From Paraprevotella sp. (GTDB lineage Bacteria; Bacteroidota; Bacteroidia; Bacteroidales; Bacteroidaceae): a stretch of 5,904 nucleotides of DNA. Made by a program: the position numbers and the translations under genes. The DNA is taken from positions 1 through 5,904 of the forward strand of contig JAFOXE010000144.1 in assembly GCA_017425765.1 (NCBI GenBank), written 5' to 3'. Under the pieces are notes generated by a model. It did no database searches. It saw only the letters and a program-made list of their open reading frames with translations, and was not told the origin of the DNA. Shown piece by piece: positions 1 through 5,533 of this stretch (position 1 is the first letter of the stretch; each line of letters begins with the position of its first letter).

Positions 1-1039
1 AAATGTTTTTTAAGCCCTTAAATTGAGAACTCGTGGTAGGTATCTTGCGGTCGGTGGCCAATAATTGCACTTTGAACACCGGATAGCTCTTACTCTTTGA
101 GGTTGTCGGTGTAGTTTGCGCGGGCTTTTTCAGCGGTTTCCCCGGAGTACCCTTTTGTGTTGTTGGAGTGTTGGGGGGCGCGATAGTAGTTGCAGGCTTT
201 GTTGCCGGTTTCTGTTTGGGCGTTTGCGACGGACTTGAAATGTACACATTCGAGCGCTTATACTTCAAAAAGGCATTGTAGATGCTTTGGCTCATCTTAC
301 GTGTTCCGTTTACCGAGGCAAGGAAACGTTCCTCTTCCGGTGTGGAGATGTAGCCAAGTTCAACAAGTGCGCCCGGCATGGACGTAGCTCTTAACACAAG
401 GAATCCGGCTTGATGCACTCCTTTGTCAACACGTCCTCCTGTAGTTTTGAACTCTTGTTGAATGAGTCGCGCCAGCTTCACACTTTGCTCCATGTTCTTA
501 TCTTGCATGAATTCAAATATGATGTAGCTTTCGGCCGATTTCGGATTAAAACCTTGGTATCGTTCCTCATAGTCGTTCTCGATGAGGATGGCCGAGTTTT
601 CGCGTTTTGCCACCTCAAAGTTGGCATCGGCACGGGCAATACCGAGGGTGTACGTTTCCGCACCTTTTATTTTCACGCCTTTGGGTAGGGCATTGGTGTG
701 GATGGAGATAAAAAGATCGGCTTTTGCCTTATTAGCTATTTCGGCACGTCGCTCCAGAGGTACGAATACGTCTTTCTTTCGGGTGTAGATAACCTTTACG
801 TCCGGACAATTCTTTTCCACCAATTTACCGAAGGCAAGGGCTACGGCTAAATTGATGTTTTTTTCTTTGGCAGTTCGGCCCAATGCACCGGGGTCACGAC
901 CTCCGTGTCCGGCATCGATGACTAGCGTAAACGGACGATTTGCAGCCAAAAGTTGGCTGCCAGCAAAACCATTCTTTCCTATGATTACCCATAGGAAGAG
1001 TAAAATAATGGTACAAAGTATGCGAATTACGTGCTTCAT
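1..1039 (-). CDS. N-acetylmuramoyl-L-alanine amidase (Amidase_3), C-terminus cut by window edge
   Basis: This is a zinc amidase that cleaves the bond between N-acetylmuramic acid and L-alanine in peptidoglycan, acting in the envelope. 346 codons are visible from ATG at 1039; the stop lies beyond the left edge. Residues about 4-20 form a hydrophobic signal or anchor segment. The Amidase_3 domain spans about residues 37-262. It contains VIDAGHGGRDPG (zinc ligand H45), a probable second ligand E59, SIHTN (H114), and the catalytic-type glutamate in ALVELGY (E227). A Pro/Thr/Lys-rich linker follows at about 268-318. A new folded segment then begins (YPVFKVQLLATD), resembling the C-terminal SPOR-like region of Bacteroidales amidases, but it is cut off. 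The start is chosen because it is directly followed by the hydrophobic segment. No strong Shine-Dalgarno is visible. The family assignment is firm; the physiological role (daughter-cell separation or turnover) is inferred. Confidence 0.95.
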   Translation of the reverse strand, partial: MKHVIRILCTIILLFLWVIIGKNGFAGSQLLAANRPFTLVIDAGHGGRDPGALGRTAKEKNINLAVALAFGKLVEKNCPDVKVIYTRKKDVFVPLERRAEIANKAKADLFISIHTNALPKGVKIKGAETYTLGIARADANFEVAKRENSAILIENDYEERYQGFNPKSAESYIIFEFMQDKNMEQSVKLARLIQQEFKTTGGRVDKGVHQAGFLVLRATSMPGALVELGYISTPEEERFLASVNGTRKMSQSIYNAFLKYKRSNVYISSPSQTPKQKPATKPATTIAPPNTPTTQKGTPGKPLKKPAQTTPTTSKSKSYPVFKVQLLATDRKIPTTSSQFKGLKNI

Positions 1040-1055
1040 TTTTGATGTTTCGTTG

Positions 1056-1063
1056 CAAAATTA
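1056..1063 (-). promoter_or_regulatory. Possible -7 element for the amidase gene
   Basis: Read on the minus strand, this is TAATTTTG, a full match to the Bacteroidota -7 element TAnnTTTG. It lies 16 nt upstream of the amidase ATG, which would give a very short leader. No TTG is found at the expected 19-20 nt upstream, so the -33 half is missing. A match to the -7 half alone is weak evidence. Confidence 0.4.
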
Positions 1064-1193
1064 GTGATTTTTTCGCAGAGAAAGGCTTTGCTCCTCGCTG
1101 TTTTTTCTGATTCTGAACATGTTTGCTACTAAAACTCCATCTTCTTTTTCGTGTATTGCGACATAGACCTCTTATGCACGTCTTGTCGTGTCC

Positions 1194-1215
1194 GGATGTG
1201 CACCACATCCTTTTT
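1194..1215 (+). terminator. Candidate small intrinsic terminator-like hairpin
   Basis: GGATGTG (1194-1200) and CACATCC (1204-1210) form a perfect 7-bp inverted repeat around a 3-nt loop, immediately followed by five T residues (1211-1215). This is the shape of a rightward intrinsic terminator. No plus-strand gene or consensus promoter is visible just upstream. It could therefore end an unrecognised short RNA, act as a protein-binding dyad, or be a chance structure. Confidence 0.4.
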
Positions 1216-1221
1216 CAAAAG

Positions 1222-1397
1222 ACACGCTCGTGTAGATGCACATCACACCGTGGTGTAGTTGTATGTTAGACGAGCATCTAATAGGGTTTCATATGCTCGT
1301 GTGTTTTTCGTATGGCGAGCATGTGGATTTTGTGCGGTGGAAACGGCATAATGGATATACGTCGGTGGGTTGATTATAAGGATGATGCGACACGAGC
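1222..1397. promoter_or_regulatory. Cluster of GCTCG-cored motifs and dyads, candidate operator region
   Basis: The 8-mer GCTCGTGT occurs at 1226-1233 and 1295-1302, and as its reverse complement at 1390-1397. CGAGCAT occurs at 1271-1277 and 1316-1322, and as its reverse complement at 1293-1299. In all there are five GCTCG/CGAGC cores in about 170 bp. Two 12-bp dyads of form ACACS-NN-SGTGT lie at 1222-1233 and 1245-1256, with centres 23 bp apart. The cluster sits just upstream of the lyase promoter, so a transcription factor array controlling the lyase is a reasonable inference. No regulator gene is present in the window, and no known operator was recognised. Confidence 0.35.
1270..1308 (+). 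terminator. Candidate hairpin with T-run
   Basis: ACGAGCAT (1270-1277) pairs perfectly with ATGCTCGT (1293-1300) across a 15-nt loop. The tail GTGTTTTT follows (1301-1308). This could be a weak rightward terminator or attenuator. Its arms are also copies of the motif clustered in this region, so a paired protein-binding site is an equal alternative. Confidence 0.3.
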
Positions 1398-1423
1398 TTT
1401 TAGTAATAAAATGTGTGCATTAC

Positions 1424-1454
1424 TTGTACCAAGGAAAAAGGTTTTTTATATTTG
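1424..1454 (+). promoter_or_regulatory. Bacteroidota-type promoter of the rhamnogalacturonan lyase gene
   Basis: TTG at 1424-1426, a 20-nt spacer, and TATATTTG at 1447-1454 match the Bacteroidota primary sigma consensus (TTG about 19-20 nt from TAnnTTTG). Transcription would start near 1461, leaving a leader of about 20 nt before the ATG at 1482. The leader has the purine-rich AGAGGAAA about 8 nt ahead of the start codon, which may serve as a ribosome binding site. Confidence 0.75.
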
Positions 1455-1481
1455 TGTAGTTGAATCGTAGAGGAAATCAAT

Positions 1482-3431
1482 ATGAAAAATACTTGTCGTT
1501 TTATGTATAGAATTTTTACACTTCTTATCTGTATGGTGGGCATTGGTTCGTTCGCAAACCTACAAGGACAGCCCAAATACAATATAAAAAAAATACAAAA
1601 GGAACACCTAAATCGAGGTGTAGTGGCTGTGCGTGCCTCGGCCGATACCGTGGCAGTAAGTTGGCGCTATTTGCAAACCGACGCTCCGGATGTGGCTTTT
1701 CATGTGTATCGCAACGGAGAGCAAATTACACAAACTCCTGTGTCAGAGAGTACTATTTACTATGATTACAATCCAAGCAAGGAGGTGGCTGTTTATGAGG
1801 TAAAACCGGCAGAGGTGTCACGTAAAAAGGCCCAAAAGGAGGGAGGAAAATGGGTGCTCCCGGCAGAGTCCCCCATGGGCTACCTTTCTATCCCATTGGA
1901 TAAACCAGAAATTGTGCCGATGCCCGATAACGAGAAGTATACTTACTTGCCAAACGATGCTTCGGCAGCAGATTTGGATGGCGACGGCGAACTGGAAATC
2001 GTTTTGAAGTGGGACCCGACAAATTCTCACGACAATGCACACAGCGGATTCACCGGACCGACTTATATTGATGCCTATAAGTTTAATGGAAAACGCCTAT
2101 GGCGTATTAACTTAGGTCGTAATATTCGTTCGGGTGCACACTATACCCAATTTATGGTGTACGACCTAGATGGTGATGGATGTGCCGAGGTTGTGATGAA
2201 AACGTCCGACGGAACGATAGATGGTAACGGTAAGGTTATTGGCGACTCGGCTGCCGACTATCGTATGCAGCATGGTCATGTTAAGGGCGATTTGCCGGAG
2301 GGTAGTGAAATGCCTCGTGGCCGTGTGGGTTATATTGCTTACGGAAGGGAGTATCTCACGGTGTTCAACGGGAAAACAGGTGCTGCCATGCACACTATCG
2401 ACTACATCCCCGAGCGTGGCGACTTACGGGCATGGGGTGACAATTATGCTAACCGCAGTGAGCGCTATTTGGCTTGTGTGGCCTATCTGGATGGAGTGAG
2501 GCCCAGTGTGGTGATGTGTCGTGGATATTACACTCGTTCTGTGTTGGCCGCTTTTGATTGGGACGGGAAAGAACTGAAGTCTAGGTGGGTGTTTGACAGT
2601 AACGATGAACGTCATCGCACTTATGCCGGACAAGGCAATCACAACTTAAGAGTGGGTGATGTGGATGGCGATGGATACGACGAGATTGTGTATGGGTCAT
2701 GCTGCATCGATCACAATGGCGAGGGTTTATATAATACCCGAATGGGACATGGCGATGCCATGCACTTGACCCGATTTTTGCCGGAGGCTGAGGGACTGCA
2801 GGTGTGGGACTGCCACGAGAATCGTCGAGATGGTTCAACACTACGCGATGCCGCTACGGGTAAGGTGTTGTTTCAAATACCCCACAATACTGACGTAGGT
2901 CGTTGCATGGCAACGGATATTGATCCTACAAGTTATGGATTGGAAATGTGGTCGTCGGCTTCAGACGGAATACGAAACAGTAAGGGTGAGGTAGTTCACC
3001 CTTCTCCCAAAGGGCTCTCCATCAATATGGCCGTGTGGTGGGATGGTGATTTGTTGCGCGAATTACTCGATCGTGAAAAGGTAAGTAAATACAATTGGAA
3101 TACCGGCGAATGTAGCACTATTGCATACTTCGAGGGTTGCCGATTTAACAACGGAACAAAGAGCAACCCTTGTTTGCAGGGCGATTTGTTGGGCGATTGG
3201 CGTGAGGAGGTATTGACACGTACCGAGTCAGGTGATGAACTGAGGTTATACGTGTCGACATTACCTACGAAGTACCGTTTCCACACATTCTTGCATGATC
3301 CTGTTTATCGTCATGGCATCACTACTCAGAATGTGGCATACAACCAGCCCGCCCAACCAGGATTTTATTTTGGAGCCGAGTTAGAACATTCGGGAAAAGA
3401 GTTTCGTGGATATATGTTCCCTGCGAAATAA
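1482..3431 (+). CDS. Rhamnogalacturonan lyase, polysaccharide lyase family 11, secreted
   Basis: This enzyme cleaves the backbone of pectic rhamnogalacturonan I by beta-elimination at rhamnose-galacturonic acid bonds, leaving an unsaturated galacturonate end. The 649-residue product is similar in length to Bacillus YesW/YesX. Residues 1 to about 29 form a signal peptide without a clear lipobox, so it is probably periplasmic or released. An N-terminal beta-sandwich-like region (about 45-140) holds FHVYRNGE. The family's beta-propeller follows, with LKWDPTNSHDN (175-185), WRINLGRNIRSGAHYTQF (207-224), AGQGNHN (382-388), GHGDAMHL (422-429), VWWDGDLLRELLD (518-530) and QGDLLGDWREE (566-576). Calcium-binding DxDGDG loops lie at about 164-169, 228-233 and 393-398. 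The gene has its own promoter, ends at a shared terminator, and has no polysaccharide-utilisation partners in view. Whether it is an endo- or exolyase cannot be read from the sequence. The family assignment is secure. Confidence 0.95.
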   Translation: MKNTCRFMYRIFTLLICMVGIGSFANLQGQPKYNIKKIQKEHLNRGVVAVRASADTVAVSWRYLQTDAPDVAFHVYRNGEQITQTPVSESTIYYDYNPSKEVAVYEVKPAEVSRKKAQKEGGKWVLPAESPMGYLSIPLDKPEIVPMPDNEKYTYLPNDASAADLDGDGELEIVLKWDPTNSHDNAHSGFTGPTYIDAYKFNGKRLWRINLGRNIRSGAHYTQFMVYDLDGDGCAEVVMKTSDGTIDGNGKVIGDSAADYRMQHGHVKGDLPEGSEMPRGRVGYIAYGREYLTVFNGKTGAAMHTIDYIPERGDLRAWGDNYANRSERYLACVAYLDGVRPSVVMCRGYYTRSVLAAFDWDGKELKSRWVFDSNDERHRTYAGQGNHNLRVGDVDGDGYDEIVYGSCCIDHNGEGLYNTRMGHGDAMHLTRFLPEAEGLQVWDCHENRRDGSTLRDAATGKVLFQIPHNTDVGRCMATDIDPTSYGLEMWSSASDGIRNSKGEVVHPSPKGLSINMAVWWDGDLLRELLDREKVSKYNWNTGECSTIAYFEGCRFNNGTKSNPCLQGDLLGDWREEVLTRTESGDELRLYVSTLPTKYRFHTFLHDPVYRHGITTQNVAYNQPAQPGFYFGAELEHSGKEFRGYMFPAK

Positions 3432-3444
3432 GAGGGTAGATACG

Positions 3445-3495
3445 AAGTAAGGGGCTTTCTGCGGATGTCATCCTAACAGAAAGCCCCTTACTTTT
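3445..3495. terminator. Bidirectional intrinsic terminator between lyase gene and asnA
   Basis: Positions 3445-3461 and 3477-3493 form a perfect 17-bp inverted repeat (GGGGCTTTCTG core) around a 15-nt loop. The plus strand continues into a short T-run (3492-3495). The hairpin starts 13 nt after the lyase stop and ends 11 nt before the asnA stop. It is therefore placed to end both convergent transcripts. Confidence 0.88.
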
Positions 3496-3504
3496 ATGAA
3501 GTGC

Positions 3505-4542
3505 TTAAATGAGCGTCATGCCGGCCTCGGCACATTCTTTTCTCATTTCCACAGGCCAAATGCTGGATTGCGTTTCGCCTATGTGTGCTTTGTTTAAGAG
3601 TATCATGCACAATCGACTTTGACCGATACCTCCACCAATGGAAAGAGGAAGAGAGCCTTCCAATAAGCGTTTGTGGAAATAAAGTTCCTTACGATCTTCC
3701 TTGCCACTGAGTTTAAGTTGGCGCAACAAGGCCTCCTTGTCCACGCGAATACCCATAGACGACAATTCGATGGCACGATCCAAAATAGGATACCAAATGA
3801 GTAAGTCACCATTCAAACCTGCTAGGCCATTCTCGGCCACAGTGGAGTAGTCGTCGTAGTCGGGGGCACGCATGTCGTGTTCCTCGCCGTTGCTCAACTT
3901 ACCACCAATGCCAATGATGAATACCGCGCCATACTCTTTGCAGATGGCAGTTTCGCGCTCCTTTCCTGTCATGTTCGGGTATCGCTGCAACAATTCTTCA
4001 GCATGTATAAAGTGAATCTCCTCGGGTAAGAACGGTTGAAGTTGAGGATAGGTTTCGCAGATGTAGAACTCGGTGCGTAGGATAGCCGAGTAAATACGTG
4101 TAACAATCTTTTTCAAATATTCTACGGTGCGATGTTCGGGTTGAATAACACGTTCCCAATCCCATTGGTCCACATACAACGAGTGCAGATTGTCCATCTC
4201 CTCGTCGGCACGAATGGCGTTCATATCGGTGATGATACCATAACCCGGAGCTATTTCGTATTCAGCCAACGTTACACGTTTCCATTTGGCGAGCGAGTGC
4301 ACCACCTCGGCCACTGCATCCCCCATGTCTTTAATTGGGAACGACACCGGGCGTTCAACTCCGCTTAAGTCGTCGTTCATGCCCAGACCGCGCAACACAA
4401 ACAAGGGGGCAGTTACTCTGCGCAAGCGCAATTCACTGGATAAGGTTGTCTGGAAAAAATCCTTCACCTTCTTGATTCCCAGCTCGGTTTGCTTCAGGTC
4501 TAAAAGCGAATGATATGATTCTGGTTTTATTAGTTTGCTCAT
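3505..4542 (-). CDS. asnA: Aspartate-ammonia ligase (asparagine synthetase A)
   Basis: AsnA makes L-asparagine in the cytoplasm from L-aspartate, ammonia and ATP, via an aspartyl-adenylate. It is structurally a class II aminoacyl-tRNA synthetase-like catalytic core. The 345-residue product is full length for Bacteroidales AsnA; the E. coli enzyme has 330. Family hallmarks include LDLKQTELGI (14-23), SSELRLRRVTAPLF (35-48), GVERPVSFPIK (61-71), HSLAKWKR (82-89), YGIITDMNAIR (101-111), LHSLYVDQWDWERV (119-132), APDYDDY (226-232), GLNGDLL (242-248), ELSSMGIRVD (259-268) and the motif-3-like GGGIGQSRLCM (303-313). The ATG at 4542 is supported by the typical N-terminus MSKLIKPESY and by the consensus promoter upstream. 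It is a single-gene unit converging on the lyase gene. No feature suggests inactivation. Confidence 0.98.
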   Translation of the reverse strand: MSKLIKPESYHSLLDLKQTELGIKKVKDFFQTTLSSELRLRRVTAPLFVLRGLGMNDDLSGVERPVSFPIKDMGDAVAEVVHSLAKWKRVTLAEYEIAPGYGIITDMNAIRADEEMDNLHSLYVDQWDWERVIQPEHRTVEYLKKIVTRIYSAILRTEFYICETYPQLQPFLPEEIHFIHAEELLQRYPNMTGKERETAICKEYGAVFIIGIGGKLSNGEEHDMRAPDYDDYSTVAENGLAGLNGDLLIWYPILDRAIELSSMGIRVDKEALLRQLKLSGKEDRKELYFHKRLLEGSLPLSIGGGIGQSRLCMILLNKAHIGETQSSIWPVEMRKECAEAGMTLI

Positions 4543-4583
4543 TTTGTTATGTATTCTTTTGTATTAGCTTAATTTTTGCCGTG

Positions 4584-4613
4584 CAAATATAATAGTTTTT
4601 ATCAAAGTGTCAA
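4584..4613 (-). promoter_or_regulatory. Bacteroidota-type promoter of asnA
   Basis: On the minus strand, TTG (4613-4611), a 19-nt spacer and TATATTTG (4591-4584) match the consensus exactly. Transcription would start near 4577, giving a leader of about 35 nt to the asnA ATG at 4542. The leader is AT-rich with no strong Shine-Dalgarno, as is usual in this phylum. I saw no attenuator or riboswitch in so short a leader. Confidence 0.78.
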
Positions 4614-4675
4614 TAGAAAAACGATGATTTTGTCTAAATGTTTGTTTTGTGCGCGTTATAAATAAATATATGATA

Positions 4676-4705
4676 TTGTACCTATGTATTTTTTTACTAC
4701 TTTTG
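4676..4705 (+). promoter_or_regulatory. Bacteroidota-type promoter of the tRNA-Arg gene
   Basis: TTG (4676-4678), a 19-nt spacer and TACTTTTG (4698-4705) match the consensus exactly. A start near 4712 would leave a 5' leader of only about 7 nt ahead of the mature tRNA at 4719. The element is back to back with the asnA promoter, with 62 bp between the two. Confidence 0.75.
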
Positions 4706-4718
4706 TGTTCCCAATCAA

Positions 4719-4795
4719 GGCTCCGTAGCTTAGCTGTATAGAGCGTCAGATTCCGGTTCTGAAGGTCGAGGGTTAGAATCCCTCCGGGGTCACCA
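4719..4795 (+). tRNA. tRNA-Arg, anticodon CCG
   Basis: This tRNA reads the CGG arginine codon. A full cloverleaf can be folded. The acceptor pairs GGCTCCG (4719-4725) with CGGGGTC (4785-4791), including two G-U pairs. The D stem is GCTT/GAGC. The anticodon stem is TCAGA/TCTGA, enclosing the loop TTCCGGT with anticodon CCG at 4753-4755. The T stem is GAGGG/CCCTC. The discriminator is A4792, and CCA is encoded at 4793-4795. A20 (4738), C35 and G36 fit known bacterial arginine identity elements. The near-universal tertiary pair G19-C56 appears as U19 (4737) and A56 (4775), which could still pair. The gene has its own promoter and terminator. Confidence 0.95.
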
Positions 4796-4838
4796 AAGGG
4801 CATAACATCGTATAGGGTGTTTGCCCTTTTTCTTTTTT
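4795..4838 (+). terminator. Intrinsic terminator of the tRNA-Arg gene
   Basis: AAAGGGCA (4795-4802) pairs with TGCCCTTT (4822-4829) as a perfect 8-bp stem with a 19-nt loop. A long T-rich tract follows (4827-4838, broken only by one C). The stem begins at the last base of the encoded CCA, so the tRNA is a single-gene transcript. Confidence 0.85.
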
Positions 4839-4984
4839 AAGGTGGATTTCAGCTACTCTTTTCTACGGATTGAAGATGTGCTTCCGAATTTTCTTCGTTG
4901 AAAATTAGTATTATCGTGCATTTGTTTCCATAAAAAAGTATACTTTTACGAATCAGTAGTAAGTGTTAACCCTTAATAATCAAT

Positions 4985-5449
4985 ATGTGTATGAAAAAGC
5001 TTTTAATTGTTTTGGTGCTTTGTTGCTTTTCGCACATGGTGTGTGCCCAGCATATAGAATTCAAGAATATACCGTTGAATGGCGAGATTCTGGACTTCAC
5101 CGAGAAGATGCGTGAAGGAGGTTTTAAGTTGCAGAAGAAGATGACGGACGATCTTTATTATATATATAAAGGTACGTTTGTGGGCAATTCGGCCTATGTA
5201 CGTGTAGACTATACACCCAAAACACATACGGTGTATCGCATTCAGGTTACGCCCAAACATGTGGATATACCAACATACGTGGATTCATTGACCACACATT
5301 ATGGTAAGGAATATGTTCAAAATGCAAAAGGATACCAGTGGTCTTGTGAGTATGGTGGCATATATTTCTTTACGCCCGAAAGCAAGGATCCTACCTTGGT
5401 AATCATGGATGCCGTTGGCATACAAAAGCTTAAGGAAGAACGCGAGTAA
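4985..5449 (+). CDS. Small exported protein of unknown function
   Basis: This is a 154-residue protein whose function I cannot name. Residues 1-21 form a signal peptide: MCMKK, a hydrophobic core to about residue 15, and a probable cut at VCA/Q before Q22. There is no convincing lipobox. The mature part of about 130 residues opens with IEFKNIPLNGEILDF and GGFKLQKK, then has alternating patterns suggesting a beta-rich fold (LYYIYKGTF, AYVRVDY, YRIQVTP) and a charged C-terminal helix (QKLKEERE). The opening resembles a group of small exported Bacteroidales proteins of unknown role; this is recalled, not searched. A second ATG at 4991 (MKKLLIV) would give 152 residues and an equally good signal peptide. 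No strong ribosome site separates the two. Upstream, TACTTTTA (4941-4948) is a near -7 match without a well-spaced TTG. A terminator follows. Confidence 0.85.
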   Translation: MCMKKLLIVLVLCCFSHMVCAQHIEFKNIPLNGEILDFTEKMREGGFKLQKKMTDDLYYIYKGTFVGNSAYVRVDYTPKTHTVYRIQVTPKHVDIPTYVDSLTTHYGKEYVQNAKGYQWSCEYGGIYFFTPESKDPTLVIMDAVGIQKLKEERE

Positions 5450-5475
5450 GGATGTTATTTTCATCCGGTGTACAA

Positions 5476-5519
5476 AATAAGGTGGCATAACGAAACAGTC
5501 CTCGTTATGCCACCTTATT
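5476..5519. terminator. Bidirectional intrinsic terminator between convergent genes
   Basis: Positions 5476-5493 and 5502-5519 form a perfect 18-bp inverted repeat (GGTGGCATAACGA core) with an 8-nt loop. The AT-rich outer ends give TTATT-type tails on both strands. It lies 26 nt past the stop of the exported-protein gene and 14 nt from the stop of the minus-strand gene to the right, so it probably ends both transcripts. Confidence 0.87.
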
Positions 5520-5533
5520 ATATATAGTGCATT

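Larger units (their letters stand above)
1040..1481. other. Divergent intergenic region with small dyads, no supported gene
   Basis: This 442-bp gap separates the leftward amidase gene from the rightward lyase gene. I see no convincing protein gene in it. It holds a possible amidase -7 element near its left end, a GGATGTG/CACATCC hairpin with a T-run, two 12-bp dyads, a second hairpin with a T-run, several copies of a GCTCG-cored motif, and the lyase promoter at the right end. The open frame crossing its left part on the minus strand overlaps the amidase in another frame and resembles no protein I know. Both T-run hairpins point rightward, so they cannot terminate the amidase transcript. No matching plus-strand promoter was found upstream of them. 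Confidence 0.6.

Noticed and set aside
894..1208. Minus-strand open frame of about 104 codons spanning the amidase start and the intergenic region
   Set aside because: It overlaps the N-terminal coding part of the amidase in another frame, resembles no protein family, and is rich in Cys/Trp/Arg in the manner of a shadow frame.
1222..1308. CRISPR-like or other regular repeat array upstream of the lyase
   Set aside because: The repeated units are only 7-8 bp, irregularly spaced and in both orientations, unlike CRISPR repeats or transposon ends.
3603..3812. Short minus-strand frame inside asnA
   Set aside because: It lies wholly within asnA in another frame, with no separate signals.
4564..4803. 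Minus-strand open frame of about 79 codons covering the tRNA region
   Set aside because: It is antisense to a complete tRNA gene and its promoter and overlaps the asnA promoter. Its composition is not protein-like.
4922..4948. Possible promoter (TTG at 4922, TACTTTTA at 4941) for the small exported protein
   Set aside because: The -7 element has a mismatch at the conserved G and the spacing is 16 nt instead of 19-20, so it was mentioned only in the gene entry and not called.
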